A stretch of 64,000 nt of DNA from Buttiauxella sp. B2. GTDB lineage: Bacteria > Pseudomonadota > Gammaproteobacteria > Enterobacterales > Enterobacteriaceae. The notes under the pieces are model-generated. The model did not search any database. It had not been told where the DNA came from and worked only from the letters and a program-made list of their open reading frames with translations. The position numbers and the translations under genes were made by a program. Below are positions 32,717 to 42,745 of this stretch, one piece after another. Within the stretch, counting starts at the first letter, position 1. Each line of letters opens with the position of its first letter. The DNA is taken from contig NZ_VEXQ01000013.1 of assembly GCF_006376615.1 (NCBI RefSeq), forward strand, positions 62,001 to 126,000, in the 5' to 3' direction.

Positions 32717-34891
32717 ATGGCGCGTTCAACCACTGGACAACCAGTCAACACCTCAGTCCGCAAACTTGCATTCTTCGTTGCAGCCGCAGTAAGTGGCGTC
32801 AGTGCACCAGCGTTTGCCGCAGACAACAACACAACCGCAAAAGAAGATACCATCACCGTTTCCGCCAGCATCGCTGACGAAAATGCGTGGGGCCCATCTC
32901 CAACAATTGCTGCTAAGCGTACGGCTACCGCCACAAAAACTGACACCCCGATTGAGAAAACACCTCAGTCTGTTTCTATTGTGACCCGTGAAGAAATGGA
33001 TACTCACCAACCTTCATCCGTTAAAGAAGCGTTGGGCTATTCGCCAGGCATCACCGTGTCTACACGCGGTGCTTCTGATACTTATGATGCGGTTAAAATT
33101 CGTGGTTTCGGTTCTGTAAACCAGAACAACTACCTTGATGGCCTGAAGCTTCAGGGTGATTTCTATAACGAAGTGATCATCGACCCGTACATGCTGGAGC
33201 GTGTGGAGCTGATGCGTGGCCCAACTTCCGTTCTGTACGGAAAAAGCAGCCCAGGTGGCATCATCACTATGGTGAGCAAGCGCCCAACGACTGAACCGCT
33301 GAAAGAAGTGCAGTTCAAAATGGGTACTGACAACCTATGGCAAACTGGTTTTGATTTCAGCGATGCGCTGGATGACGCTGGCGTTTATTCCTACCGCCTG
33401 ACCGGTGTGGCTCGCTCCAACGATGACCAGCAGCAGTTCTCTAAACAAAAACGTTATGCGATTGCTCCATCGTTCTCATGGCGTCCTGATGACAAAACTA
33501 ACTTCACTTTATTAGCGAACCTGCAAGATAGCCCGGAAACAGGTTACTACGGTTGGTTGCCGAAAGAAGGTACCGTTGAACCGCTGCCAGACGGTTCTCG
33601 TTTGCCGACTGATTTCAACGAAGGTGTGCCAAATAACACCTACTCGTTATCCCATAAAATGGTCGGTTACAGCTTTGACCATGAGTTCAACGACACTTTC
33701 ACTGTGCGTCAGAACCTGCGTTATGTTGAATCCAAAACTAACCAGAAAAGCGTTTACGGCATAGGTGTTGATTCAACGGGTTACATGCTCAATCGCGGTA
33801 CGGTCGTTGATAACGAAAAACTGCATAACTTTGCGGTTGATACTCAGCTACAAAGCAAATTTGAAACTGCCGCAGTGGAACATACTCTGTTGACGGGTGT
33901 TGATTTCCAGCAGATGCGTAACGATGTAAATGCCAACTTTGGTAGTGCGCCGCCACTGGATTTGTATAACCCAGTATATGAAAACTTCGATTTCGGCGAT
34001 GCGTCTCCGTATCAGCAAAACAAACAGAAGCAGACTGGTCTTTACGTTCAGGATCAAGCTGAGTGGAACAAGTTTGTTTTGACTCTGGGTGGTCGTTATG
34101 ACTGGCTGAAACAGTCCACTCGAGCTTACCAGGTGAACAACTACACCGAGCGTAGTGACGAGGAATTCACAGGTCGTGCTGGTCTGAACTATCTGTTTGA
34201 TAACGGTGTTTCACCGTATATCAGCTACAGCGAATCCTTCGAACCGAACTCCGGTGCGGACTACTACGGCAATACCTTTAAACCATCTAAGGGTCGTCAG
34301 TACGAAGCGGGTGTGAAATATGTGCCGAAAGACATGGCTGTTGTTATTACGGGTGCTGTTTATCAGCTGACCAAGACTGACAACCTGATGTCTGACCCTG
34401 ATACCTCACACGGCTTTGCATCCGTACAGGGCGGCGAAATCCGTTCACGCGGTGTGGAACTTGAGGCGAAAGCTGCCGTTAATGCCAACATTAACGTCAC
34501 TGCGTCTTACACCTATACCGATGCGGAATACACCGAAGACAGTACGTTGAAAGGCAACACGCCTGAGTCAGTACCAAAACACATGGCATCTTTGTGGGGT
34601 GATTACACCTTCAACGAGGGCGTGCTGACTGGCCTGACTTTGGGTACTGGTGGCCGCTTCCTTGGTAAGAGCTATGGTGATCCCGCGAATACCTTCGAAG
34701 TGGGTAGCGCTGCGATACTGGATGCCGTGGTCAAATACGACCTGGGCCGTTTCGGTATGAATGGCTCAAGCGTTGCTGTGAATGTGAACAACCTGCTTGA
34801 TCGCGAATACGTCGCTAGCTGCTTCCAGACTTATGGTTGCTTCTGGGGTGCTGAACGTCAGGTCGTTGCAACTGCAACATTCCGCTTCTAA
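32717..34891 (+). CDS. fhuA: Ferrichrome outer-membrane receptor FhuA
   Basis: 724-residue TonB-dependent receptor, 23 fewer than E. coli FhuA. The ATG at 32717 starts a signal peptide (1-34, cleavage at AFA). The TonB box is DTITVSA just inside the mature N-terminus. A plug domain (about 60-185) with IRGFGS and ERVELMRGP is followed by a 22-strand barrel ending in TFRF. Surface loop 4, after NQKSVYGIG, is about 17 residues shorter than in E. coli and lacks both of its cysteines. EYVASCF and YGCFWGAERQV near the C-terminus keep the other pair. It takes up ferrichrome and may be a phage/colicin M receptor. Confidence 0.95.
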   Translation: MARSTTGQPVNTSVRKLAFFVAAAVSGVSAPAFAADNNTTAKEDTITVSASIADENAWGPSPTIAAKRTATATKTDTPIEKTPQSVSIVTREEMDTHQPSSVKEALGYSPGITVSTRGASDTYDAVKIRGFGSVNQNNYLDGLKLQGDFYNEVIIDPYMLERVELMRGPTSVLYGKSSPGGIITMVSKRPTTEPLKEVQFKMGTDNLWQTGFDFSDALDDAGVYSYRLTGVARSNDDQQQFSKQKRYAIAPSFSWRPDDKTNFTLLANLQDSPETGYYGWLPKEGTVEPLPDGSRLPTDFNEGVPNNTYSLSHKMVGYSFDHEFNDTFTVRQNLRYVESKTNQKSVYGIGVDSTGYMLNRGTVVDNEKLHNFAVDTQLQSKFETAAVEHTLLTGVDFQQMRNDVNANFGSAPPLDLYNPVYENFDFGDASPYQQNKQKQTGLYVQDQAEWNKFVLTLGGRYDWLKQSTRAYQVNNYTERSDEEFTGRAGLNYLFDNGVSPYISYSESFEPNSGADYYGNTFKPSKGRQYEAGVKYVPKDMAVVITGAVYQLTKTDNLMSDPDTSHGFASVQGGEIRSRGVELEAKAAVNANINVTASYTYTDAEYTEDSTLKGNTPESVPKHMASLWGDYTFNEGVLTGLTLGTGGRFLGKSYGDPANTFEVGSAAILDAVVKYDLGRFGMNGSSVAVNVNNLLDREYVASCFQTYGCFWGAERQVVATATFRF

Positions 34892-34899
34892 GTGTATCC

Positions 34900-34919
34900 G
34901 GGCACGGTTCGCCGTGCCC
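34900..34919 (+). other. UUCG hairpin between fhuA and fhuC
   Basis: GGGCACGG, a TTCG tetraloop and CCGTGCCC: eight perfect pairs directly after the fhuA stop, with no T run. It probably protects fhuA mRNA or reduces read-through, giving more receptor than transporter. Confidence 0.6.
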
Positions 34920-34938
34920 ATCAACAAAGATGGCTATC

Positions 34939-35736
34939 ATGCAGGACAAACACCTTCATCCCGATACCACGTTTAGCCTTACTGACGTTACCTTCCGCGT
35001 TCCTGGTCGCACGCTTCTCCACCCTCTGTCTATTACCTTCCCCGTCGGAAAAGTGACTGGTCTCATTGGTCACAACGGTTCGGGAAAATCGACATTGCTG
35101 AAAATGTTGGGCCGCCATCAGAAGTCCTCGGATGGGGACATCAATCTTAACAACCAACCGCTGGATAGCTGGAGCAGTAAGGAATTTGCGCGCAAAGTCG
35201 CTTACTTACCGCAGCAACTCCCAGCAGCGGAAGGGATGACGGTGCGTGAGTTGGTGGCAATTGGTCGTTATCCGTGGCACGGCGCGCTCGGTCGTTTTGG
35301 TGCGGCAGACAGAGAACTGGTTGAAGAAGCCATTTCACTGGTCGGGCTGAAACCTTTTGCCCATCGCCTGGTAGATAGCCTGTCAGGTGGTGAGCGCCAA
35401 CGTGCGTGGATTGCCATGTTGGTGGCGCAAGATAGCCGTTGTTTACTATTAGATGAACCCACATCGGCGCTGGATATTGCCCATCAGTTTGATGTGTTGG
35501 CGCTTATTCATCGGCTTAGCCAGGAACGTGGCCTGACGGTAATTGCCGTTCTGCATGACATCAATATGGCCGCACGCTTCTGCGATAACCTCGTGGCATT
35601 GCGCGGTGGTGAAATGATTGCGCAGGGTAGCCCAACTGAGCTGATGCAAAGCGAAACGCTGGAAAAGATATACGGTATTCCTATGGGGATTTTGCCACAT
35701 CCTGCGGGTGCGGCTCCGGTGAGCTTTGTTTACTGA
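34939..35736 (+). CDS. fhuC: Ferrichrome ABC transporter ATPase FhuC
   Basis: 265 residues from the ATG at 34939, equal to E. coli FhuC; an ATG three codons earlier (34930) is also possible. Walker A GHNGSGKST (about 43-51), Q-loop AYLPQQL, signature LSGGERQRAW (about 145-154), Walker B CLLLDEPTSALD and H-loop VLHDINMAAR. It drives FhuB to import hydroxamate siderophores. Its TGA overlaps the fhuD ATG by one base. Confidence 0.96.
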   Translation: MQDKHLHPDTTFSLTDVTFRVPGRTLLHPLSITFPVGKVTGLIGHNGSGKSTLLKMLGRHQKSSDGDINLNNQPLDSWSSKEFARKVAYLPQQLPAAEGMTVRELVAIGRYPWHGALGRFGAADRELVEEAISLVGLKPFAHRLVDSLSGGERQRAWIAMLVAQDSRCLLLDEPTSALDIAHQFDVLALIHRLSQERGLTVIAVLHDINMAARFCDNLVALRGGEMIAQGSPTELMQSETLEKIYGIPMGILPHPAGAAPVSFVY

Positions 35737-36635
35737 TGCCAGAATTGATTAATCCTTTGCTGAGTCGCCGTCAGTTGCTAACCGCGCTGGCACTTTCACC
35801 TTTATTGCTCAACATGGGCAATGCAAAGGCGGCCAGCCTCGACCCCCATCGCATTGTGGCTCTGGAATGGTTGCCGGTTGAACTGATGCTGGCACTCGGT
35901 ATTACGCCTTATGCAATGGCCGATATCACCAATTACAAAGCATGGGTTGGCGAACCGAAATTACCAGATGGCATTATCGACGTCGGTTTGCGCACCGAAC
36001 CTAATCTTGAACTTCTTACTCAATTAAAACCGTCGTTGATTCTCTATTCCGCAGGCTATGGCCCGTCACCAGAAAAGTTGTCCCGTATCGCGCCGGGTAT
36101 AGGGTTCAGTTTTAACGATGGCTCAGGCAAACCGCTGATGGTTGCTCGCCAGTCGCTGACTGAGCTTGGTGAGAAACTGGGCATGCAGCAAGCGGCTCGC
36201 GATCACTTACTGAAATTTGACCAATTCATCGAGCAAATGAAACCTCGCTTTAACGCACGCGATGGTAAGCCTGTATTGCTGATGACATTGATGGATACCC
36301 GCCACGCGTTAGTTATCGGGAAAAACAGCCTGTTCCAACAGGTGATGGATTTGCTGGGTGTGAAAAACGCATGGGTTGGTGAAACTAACTTCTGGGGAAG
36401 TGCGGTGGTGGGCCTTGAGCGCCTGGCTGAAGTGAAAGATGCTGATGTTATCTGCTTTGATCATAATAACGATGCTGAAATGGCACGCGTGATGGCCACG
36501 CCTTTGTGGAACGCGATGCCTTTTGTTCGTCAGAATCGTTTCCAGCGTGTTCCTCCGGTATGGCTTTACGGTGCGACACTTTCCGCAATGAGCTTTACTA
36601 CTACACTGGCTAAGGCCATCGGGAGCAAAGCGTGA
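35736..36635 (+). CDS. fhuD: Ferrichrome-binding periplasmic protein FhuD
   Basis: 299 residues. The N-terminal signal has SRRQLLTALALSPLLL with paired arginines, cleavage near KAA; FhuD is exported by Tat in E. coli-type bacteria and the SRRxLL motif fits. The mature part is a class III binding protein: RIVALEWLPVELMLALGI, GLRTEPNLELL, LYSAGYGPSPE, AWVGETNFWGS and VWLYGATLSAM. It hands ferrichrome, coprogen or aerobactin to FhuB. Start overlaps fhuC by one base, stop overlaps the fhuB GTG by four. Confidence 0.95.
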   Translation: MPELINPLLSRRQLLTALALSPLLLNMGNAKAASLDPHRIVALEWLPVELMLALGITPYAMADITNYKAWVGEPKLPDGIIDVGLRTEPNLELLTQLKPSLILYSAGYGPSPEKLSRIAPGIGFSFNDGSGKPLMVARQSLTELGEKLGMQQAARDHLLKFDQFIEQMKPRFNARDGKPVLLMTLMDTRHALVIGKNSLFQQVMDLLGVKNAWVGETNFWGSAVVGLERLAEVKDADVICFDHNNDAEMARVMATPLWNAMPFVRQNRFQRVPPVWLYGATLSAMSFTTTLAKAIGSKA

Positions 36636-38617
36636 GATATCGTTATGCCTTGTTCCCCGCGCTGCTTTTATTGCTGCTTTTTGTCATTGCCTGCGCGTTA
36701 ACGTTACACAATCTGAATGCTCAGTTGCCTTCTGTACTCTGGAGTACCGCCTGGGCGCAGCCAAACATTGATGACATCAATCAGATGTTATTCCACTACA
36801 GCGCACTACCGCGGCTTGCTATCTCTTTGTTGGTCGGGGCAGGGCTTGGATTAGTCGGCGTGCTGTTCCAGCAGGTATTACGCAACCCACTTGCCGAACC
36901 GACGACGCTTGGCGTGGCGAGTGGCGCACAACTAGGTGTGACCGTTGCCACCCTGTGGGCGCTACCTGGTGGCTTTGCGACACAACAATTTGCTGCACTT
37001 GCGGGTGCAGGTGTTGTTGGTTTGCTGGTGTTTGGCGTTGCCTGGGGCAAGCGTTTATCGCCAGTCACTCTGATTCTTGCAGGGCTGGTACTTAGCCTGT
37101 ATTGCGGCGCGGTAAACCAGCTACTGGTTATTTTCCACCACGATCAATTGCAGAGCATGTTCTTGTGGAGCACCGGTTCGCTCAACCAGCAAGACTGGAG
37201 CATCGTTAACGGCCTGTGGCCGCGTCTGGTCGGTGGTTTGTTGTTAACTCTGTTGCTGCTGCGCCCGCTGACGCTAATGGGGCTCGACGACGGTGTGGCG
37301 CGTAATTTGGGGCTGGCACTTTCGATGGTGCGCCTGGCGACGCTGGTGTTGGCGATTGCCATCAGTGCGTTACTGGTTAATGCCGTCGGGATTATCGGGT
37401 TTATCGGTCTGTTTGCTCCGTTGCTGGCAAAAATGCTCGGTGCACGACGTTTGATTGCTCGGTTGTTCCTGGCACCGCTGATCGGTGCGTTAATTTTATG
37501 GCTATCCGACCAATTGGTTATCTGGCTCACTAGCGCCTGGCGTGAGATTTCGACCGGTACGGTGACGGCTCTGATTGGTGCACCTTTACTGCTTTGGTTG
37601 CTGCCCCGTCTGCGGACCGTTGGCCAGCCTGCAATGAATCAAGGTGATAACACTCCTTCTGAGCGCCAGCATCTTGGGTGGTGGGCATTAATTGGCAGCG
37701 GTGTGTTGGCTATGGTTATCGTCACCGCGCTGACGCTGGGGCGTGATGCATATGGCTGGAACTGGGTAAGCGGTTCATTATTCCACGACCTGTTGCAGTG
37801 GCGCTGGCCACGCGTATTAGCGGCACTGACGGCGGGTATGATGCTGGCGGTTGCCGGCAGCATTATCCAGCGTCTGACTGGAAATGCGATGGCTAGCCCT
37901 GAAGTACTGGGTATCAGTTCCGGAGCGGCATTTGGTGTGGTGGTGATGTTGTTTATCGTGCCAGGAAATGCCTTCGGTTGGTTATTCCCTGCGGGCAGTC
38001 TTGGGGCGGCAGTGACACTGTTAGTCATCATGGTGACGGCGAGCCGTGGCGGTTTTTCCCCGCAGCGTATGTTGCTGGCAGGGATGGCGCTGAGTACGGC
38101 GTTTACCATGTTATTGATGTTACTGATGGCGAGTGGCGATCCCCGCATGGCGGGAATATTGACCTGGATTTCCGGCTCAACGTATAACGTTACCGGCGAT
38201 CAGGCGGTCAGAACGCTTGTTCTGATGGCTATCTTATTTGCTCTTACGCCGCTGTGCCGCCGTTGGCTGATGATTTTACCGCTGGGCGGAGCAACCGCGC
38301 GTGCTATCGGCATGGCTCTTACACCATCACGCTTTGCGTTGTTGTTACTGGCAGCGACCTTAACCGCTGCGTCAACCATGATTGTTGGCCCACTGAGTTT
38401 TGTTGGCTTAATGGCTCCGCATATTGCGCGAATGCTTGGCTTCCGGCGGGCGATGCCACAACTGATTATGTCGGCGTTATTCGGCGGGATGTTGATGGTG
38501 GCGGCAGATTGGTGCGGAAGGATGATTATGTTCCCGGATCAAGTACCTGCCGGGTTGCTGGCAACGTTTATCGGTGCGCCGTACTTTATCTATTTGCTGC
38601 GTAAGCAGACTCGCTAG
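36632..38617 (+). CDS. fhuB: Ferrichrome ABC permease FhuB (double-length)
   Basis: 661-residue inner-membrane permease formed of two homologous BtuC/FecCD-type halves (about 1-330 and 340-661), each with about ten helices. The FhuC contact loops occur in each half; signatures are NPLAEPTTLGVASGAQLG in the first and NAMASPEVLGISSGAAFG in the second. The GTG start at 36632 overlaps the fhuD stop. A perfect bidirectional terminator follows. It is the only permease needed because both halves are in one chain. Confidence 0.96.
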   Translation: MRYRYALFPALLLLLLFVIACALTLHNLNAQLPSVLWSTAWAQPNIDDINQMLFHYSALPRLAISLLVGAGLGLVGVLFQQVLRNPLAEPTTLGVASGAQLGVTVATLWALPGGFATQQFAALAGAGVVGLLVFGVAWGKRLSPVTLILAGLVLSLYCGAVNQLLVIFHHDQLQSMFLWSTGSLNQQDWSIVNGLWPRLVGGLLLTLLLLRPLTLMGLDDGVARNLGLALSMVRLATLVLAIAISALLVNAVGIIGFIGLFAPLLAKMLGARRLIARLFLAPLIGALILWLSDQLVIWLTSAWREISTGTVTALIGAPLLLWLLPRLRTVGQPAMNQGDNTPSERQHLGWWALIGSGVLAMVIVTALTLGRDAYGWNWVSGSLFHDLLQWRWPRVLAALTAGMMLAVAGSIIQRLTGNAMASPEVLGISSGAAFGVVVMLFIVPGNAFGWLFPAGSLGAAVTLLVIMVTASRGGFSPQRMLLAGMALSTAFTMLLMLLMASGDPRMAGILTWISGSTYNVTGDQAVRTLVLMAILFALTPLCRRWLMILPLGGATARAIGMALTPSRFALLLLAATLTAASTMIVGPLSFVGLMAPHIARMLGFRRAMPQLIMSALFGGMLMVAADWCGRMIMFPDQVPAGLLATFIGAPYFIYLLRKQTR

Positions 38618-38621
38618 TTAA

Positions 38622-38650
38622 TTTCGCCCTCTTCATTGAAGAGGGCGAAA
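38622..38650. terminator. Bidirectional terminator between fhuB and hemL
   Basis: TTTCGCCCTCTTC, ATT, GAAGAGGGCGAAA: thirteen perfect base pairs between convergent genes. The T run is short on both sides; the strength comes from the stem. Confidence 0.75.
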
Positions 38651-38653
38651 GCG

Positions 38654-39934
38654 TTACAGCTTCGCGAACACCCGACGTGCCGCGTCGATGGTCTTCTGAA
38701 TATCTTCTTTCGAATGCGCAACTGACATAAAGCCTGCTTCAAAAGCAGACGGTGCCAGGTAAACGCCTTCTTCCAGCATCAAGTGGAAGAACTTCTTAAA
38801 GCGCTCAACATCACACGCCATCACATCCTGGTAGCATGTCACCGTTTGAGCGTCAGTGAAGAACAAACCAAACATCCCACCTACATTATTGACGACCAGC
38901 GGAATGTTCTCGGCTTTGGCAGCTTTCAGTAGCCCATTCGCCAACATTTCGGTCAATTCAGTTAGCGTCTGGTGAATACCCGGTTGCGAAACCTCAGTCA
39001 GGCAAGCATAGCCCGCGGCCATGGCGATTGGGTTACCAGAAAGCGTACCAGCCTGATAAACCGGGCCAGTAGGTGCCAACGCATCCATGATTTCACGACG
39101 GCCACCAAATGCACCCACAGGCATACCGCCGCCAATGATTTTACCCAGGCAGGTTAAATCAGGCTCCACATCGTAGTAAGACTGCGCGCCAGCCAAAGCA
39201 ACACGGAAGCCCGTCATCACTTCGTCGATAATAAACAGTGCGCCAAACTCGTCACACAAGGCACGTAGACCCGGCAAGAAATCTTCGTTTGGTGGAATGC
39301 AGTTCATGTTGCCGGCGACTGGTTCAACAATTACACAGGCGATATCTTGCGGATATTGCTCAAACGCGGCGCGTACGGAAGCAAGATCGTTGTAGGTGCA
39401 GGTGAGGGTGTGTTTGGCAAAGTCTGCCGGAACACCTGGTGAATTCGGCTGACCCAAGGTCAACGCGCCAGAACCCGCTTTTACCAGCAGGCAGTCGGCA
39501 TGGCCATGGTAGCAGCCTTCGAATTTAATGATTTTGTCACGACCGGTGAAACCGCGGGCCAGACGAATAGCACTCATGGTGGCTTCCGTACCGGAGTTAA
39601 CCATGCGAACCATATCCATGGTCGGAACCAGTTCTGTCACCAGTTCCGCCATTTTCACTTCCATCTCAGTTGGCGCGCCAAAGCTCAGACCGCGCTCAAC
39701 TGCTTCAATCACGGCGTTGCGAATTGCTGGATGATTATGGCCCAGAACCATCGGACCCCAGGAGCCTACATAATCGATATAGGCTTTACCGTCAGCATCA
39801 TACAGGTAAGCCCCGTCAGCGCGTTCGATAAACAGCGGTACACCGCCGACTCCGGTAAAAGCACGAACCGGCGAGTTCACCCCACCAGGGATGACTTTGC
39901 GTGCGGCAGCGTACAGGTTTTCAGACTTACTCAT
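38654..39934 (-). CDS. hemL: Glutamate-1-semialdehyde aminomutase
   Basis: 426 residues, same as E. coli, from the ATG at 39934 with AGGAG before it. This PLP enzyme makes 5-aminolevulinate for haem and sirohaem. The lysine for PLP is in [13 protein letters not shown] (about 263-275). Other motifs are [33 protein letters not shown] and DEVMTGFR. It is divergent from clcA; stop lies four bases from the fhuB terminator. Confidence 0.97.
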   Translation of the reverse strand: MSKSENLYAAARKVIPGGVNSPVRAFTGVGGVPLFIERADGAYLYDADGKAYIDYVGSWGPMVLGHNHPAIRNAVIEAVERGLSFGAPTEMEVKMAELVTELVPTMDMVRMVNSGTEATMSAIRLARGFTGRDKIIKFEGCYHGHADCLLVKAGSGALTLGQPNSPGVPADFAKHTLTCTYNDLASVRAAFEQYPQDIACVIVEPVAGNMNCIPPNEDFLPGLRALCDEFGALFIIDEVMTGFRVALAGAQSYYDVEPDLTCLGKIIGGGMPVGAFGGRREIMDALAPTGPVYQAGTLSGNPIAMAAGYACLTEVSQPGIHQTLTELTEMLANGLLKAAKAENIPLVVNNVGGMFGLFFTDAQTVTCYQDVMACDVERFKKFFHLMLEEGVYLAPSAFEAGFMSVAHSKEDIQKTIDAARRVFAKL

Positions 39935-40072
39935 GAATCGGCTCCTGATTCGTGGAAATAGTGGCAACACGCTATTCTAAGGGAAACTCCCGGAGTTATG
40001 AAAGTTTTGCCCAAATGCTTCGAAAGAGTAGAATGCCCCCTCAATTCGTATTACCAGTTAATGATTAGCCTA

Positions 40073-41494
40073 ATGAATCACTCCCACCCCTCTTTTGAAG
40101 CACAACAAGTTGTGCGCTTACGCAGGGGCGACATGGTGCGTCGCCTAATTCGACAGGATAAAACTCCGGTCGCTATTCTATTCATGGCCGCTATAGTAGG
40201 GACATTAGCCGGTTTAACGGGTGTCGCTTTTGAAAAAGCGGTTACCTGGGTACAACAAAATCGCCTTGTGATGCTGGTTAATGTGGCTGATCACAGTTTG
40301 ATCGTCTGGCCGCTGGCATTCATCAGTTCAATGCTTTTGGCGATGATTGGCTACTATTTAGTGCGCCGTTATGCACCCGAAGCAGGCGGTTCTGGCATAC
40401 CTGAAATTGAAGGTGCGCTGGAGGAGTTACGTCCGGTGCGTTGGTGGCGTGTTATCCCCGTTAAGTTTATTGGCGGTATGGGAACGCTCGGTGCCGGTAT
40501 GGTTCTTGGGCGTGAAGGCCCAACGGTGCAATTGGGCGGAAATATCGGGCGTATGGTGCTGGATATTTTTCGTTTGCGTGGCGCAGAAGCCCGCCATTCG
40601 CTATTAGCAACAGGTGCAGCAGCGGGTTTGTCTGCCGCGTTTAACGCGCCTTTAGCGGGTATTTTGTTCATCATCGAAGAGATGCGCCCGCAATTCCGTT
40701 ATAACCTGATTTCAATAAAAGCTGTGTTTATCGGCGTAATTATGTCGAGCGTGGTTTTCCGTATTTTTAACGGTGAAAACGCGGTTATTGAAGTTGGGAA
40801 ACTCTCTAATGCGCCGGTTAACACGCTGTGGTTATACCTGGTGCTGGGCATGGTATTTGGCATTGTCGGTGTATTTTTTAACGCGATGGTGTTTCGTACC
40901 CAGGATATGTTCCAGCGCCTCCACGGCGGTAATCTCAAAAAATGGGTGATAATTGGCGGCCTTTTGGGTGGTATTTGCGGTGTATTGGGGCTTATCCAGC
41001 CAGCTGCAGCAGGTGGTGGTTTTAACTTGATCCCTATTGCCGCTGCTGGAAACTACACTTTAGGTATGCTGCTGTTTATCTTTATCGCTCGCATGGTTAC
41101 CACGCTGCTGTGTTTTTCTTCTGGTGCCCCGGGTGGGATTTTTGCACCGATGCTGGCATTGGGCACATTGCTGGGCACGGCATTTGGTATGGCGAGCGCG
41201 GCCTGGTTCCCGGCCTATCATCTTGAAGTTGGGACATTTGCGATTGCGGGAATGGGTGCATTGTTTGCCGCATCGGTGCGCGCGCCGTTGACGGGGATCG
41301 TGCTGGTTCTGGAAATGACTGACAATTATCAGCTCATTTTGCCAATGATTATTACCTGCCTTGGCGCGACACTATTGGCACAATTCCTCGGTGGTAAACC
41401 GCTATACTCCTCGATTCTTTCGCGCACACTTGCCAAACAAGAAGCCGAAAAGCAGGCTAAAGAACAACAAACCCCGAGCGGGGAGAATACTTGA
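40073..41494 (+). CDS. clcA: H+/Cl- exchange transporter ClcA
   Basis: 473 residues from the ATG at 40073 ([12 protein letters not shown]), exactly the E. coli length; no strong ribosome site distinguishes it from ATGs 12 and 75 bases earlier. CLC-family signatures are GSGIPEIEG (about 106-114), [12 protein letters not shown] (about 146-157) carrying the gating glutamate, and [16 protein letters not shown] (about 353-368). FIIEEMRP carries the proton glutamate. It helps extreme acid resistance by exchanging two chlorides for a proton in the inner membrane. An ERIC repeat follows. Confidence 0.93.
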   Translation: MNHSHPSFEAQQVVRLRRGDMVRRLIRQDKTPVAILFMAAIVGTLAGLTGVAFEKAVTWVQQNRLVMLVNVADHSLIVWPLAFISSMLLAMIGYYLVRRYAPEAGGSGIPEIEGALEELRPVRWWRVIPVKFIGGMGTLGAGMVLGREGPTVQLGGNIGRMVLDIFRLRGAEARHSLLATGAAAGLSAAFNAPLAGILFIIEEMRPQFRYNLISIKAVFIGVIMSSVVFRIFNGENAVIEVGKLSNAPVNTLWLYLVLGMVFGIVGVFFNAMVFRTQDMFQRLHGGNLKKWVIIGGLLGGICGVLGLIQPAAAGGGFNLIPIAAAGNYTLGMLLFIFIARMVTTLLCFSSGAPGGIFAPMLALGTLLGTAFGMASAAWFPAYHLEVGTFAIAGMGALFAASVRAPLTGIVLVLEMTDNYQLILPMIITCLGATLLAQFLGGKPLYSSILSRTLAKQEAEKQAKEQQTPSGENT

Positions 41495-41535
41495 ACGATT
41501 TACTCGGGTATTAGATAATGGCGCTAAAGATCGGG

Positions 41536-41662
41536 TTGTCCCCGTCATACTTGAAGCTGTATCTGCGTTGGTCGCAGGAGCTTAACCCAGTCACTTACTT
41601 AAGTAAGTAACTGGGGATTCTCTCCCTTACCACCTTGATACAACTCTAATTATTTAGGGTAT
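41536..41662. repeat. ERIC-like repeat (copy 3, variant)
   Basis: 127 bases between clcA and erpA, ending in GGGTAT. The core ACCCAGTCACTTACTT is joined to AAGTAAGTAACTGGGG, so the centre is a near-perfect palindrome rather than the usual asymmetric ERIC core. It lies 38 bases before erpA. Confidence 0.8.
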
Positions 41663-41700
41663 GACACTTACCTGATTTCTTATTTCGTTGGGAGCAAAAA

Positions 41701-42048
41701 ATGAGTGATGACGTAGCAGTGCTGCCCTTGCAGTTTACAGAAGCCGCAGCCAATAAAGTAAAAACCCTGATCGCGGATGAGGAAAACCCAAATCTGAAAC
41801 TGCGCGTTTACATCACCGGTGGTGGTTGCAGCGGCTTCCAGTATGGATTTACCTTTGATGATCAGATTAACGATGGCGATATGACTATCGAGAAGCAAGG
41901 CGTTGCGTTGGTTGTTGACCCGATGAGCCTGCAATATCTGGTAGGTGGCGCGGTGGATTACACTGAAGGCCTGGAAGGTTCTCGCTTTGTGGTGACAAAC
42001 CCAAACGCGAAAAGCACCTGTGGGTGTGGTTCTTCCTTCAGCGTTTAA
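41701..42048 (+). CDS. erpA: Iron-sulfur cluster insertion protein ErpA
   Basis: 115-residue A-type carrier, one residue longer than in E. coli. The three conserved cysteines are in [10 protein letters not shown] (about 42) and STCGCGSSF (two, near 107-109). It delivers clusters to enzymes such as IspG/IspH, so it is needed for isoprenoid synthesis. ATG at 41701 follows TGGGAGCAAAA. A terminator shared with yadS follows. Confidence 0.96.
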   Translation: MSDDVAVLPLQFTEAAANKVKTLIADEENPNLKLRVYITGGGCSGFQYGFTFDDQINDGDMTIEKQGVALVVDPMSLQYLVGGAVDYTEGLEGSRFVVTNPNAKSTCGCGSSFSV

Positions 42049-42063
42049 TTGCTGATTCAAAAG

Positions 42064-42096
42064 AAAAAGCCGTGTTTTCTAACACGGCTTTTTTAT
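42064..42096. terminator. Bidirectional terminator between erpA and yadS
   Basis: AAAAAGCCGTGTT, TTCT, AACACGGCTTTTTT: strong stem with A and T runs on its two sides, between convergent genes. Confidence 0.93.
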
Positions 42097-42099
42097 TGC

Positions 42100-42720
42100 T
42101 TATTGTCTGTCATCCAGCGCAAATGTTGGCAATTTCAGATGCCAGCGAATCGCGGCAAGACGGATAGCCAGGGTGACTACCATTCCAATCATACTGGCCT
42201 GCTCTAGCGGAACGTGGAATGTGTAATACGCAGTGGCATGTACGATGCCACCAACGATACAGGCTGTGGCGTAAATTTCAGTTCGCAGAATCATTGGAAT
42301 TTCACGCGCTAAAACATCGCGAATAATTCCACCGCCAACGCCGGTCAACACGCCCATGCAAATAGCAACCAGCGGGCTGGCGCCAGCCAAAAATGCTTTG
42401 TTTACCCCAATGCCCACGAAAACTGCAAGACCGACTGCATCCAGTACCGGCAAAATCCATTTCGGCAGACGACGCGGCTGACGTATCAGCAGGATAGTTA
42501 GCATACATGTCACCATCGCGACGACTAAGTCTGTTGGGTCTTTAACCCAAAATACCGGGCCGTTATCAAGTGCCATATCGCGTATTGTTCCGCCGCCCAC
42601 GGCTGTAACCACGCCCAGCACCAGCACGCCGAACGGGTCCATACGAAGTTTTCCAGCCAGCAGCACGCCGGATATTGCAAAGACGGCTGTGCCAATGATG
42701 TCCAGCCAATAAACAAGCAT
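42100..42720 (-). CDS. yadS: TRIC/UPF0126 family membrane protein YadS
   Basis: 206-residue protein with six or seven hydrophobic segments in two similar halves. Each half has a glycine-rich GGGxxRD loop: VGGGTIRDMAL (about 41-51) and VGGGIIRDVLAREIP (about 127-141). Family members are related to trimeric intracellular cation channels. The ligand of YadS has not been established. Length and sequence match E. coli YadS. Twenty-five bases after btuF, so cotranscribed with mtnN-btuF. Confidence 0.92.
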   Translation of the reverse strand: MLVYWLDIIGTAVFAISGVLLAGKLRMDPFGVLVLGVVTAVGGGTIRDMALDNGPVFWVKDPTDLVVAMVTCMLTILLIRQPRRLPKWILPVLDAVGLAVFVGIGVNKAFLAGASPLVAICMGVLTGVGGGIIRDVLAREIPMILRTEIYATACIVGGIVHATAYYTFHVPLEQASMIGMVVTLAIRLAAIRWHLKLPTFALDDRQ

Positions 42721-42745
42721 CTAAGCTATCCTCATCAGATAAATA

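Noticed and set aside
37639-38148. Antisense 169-codon frame opposite fhuB
   Set aside because: Complement of a membrane-protein gene; composition (Pro, Asn, Thr) reflects reversed Leu/Gly codons. No support for a gene.
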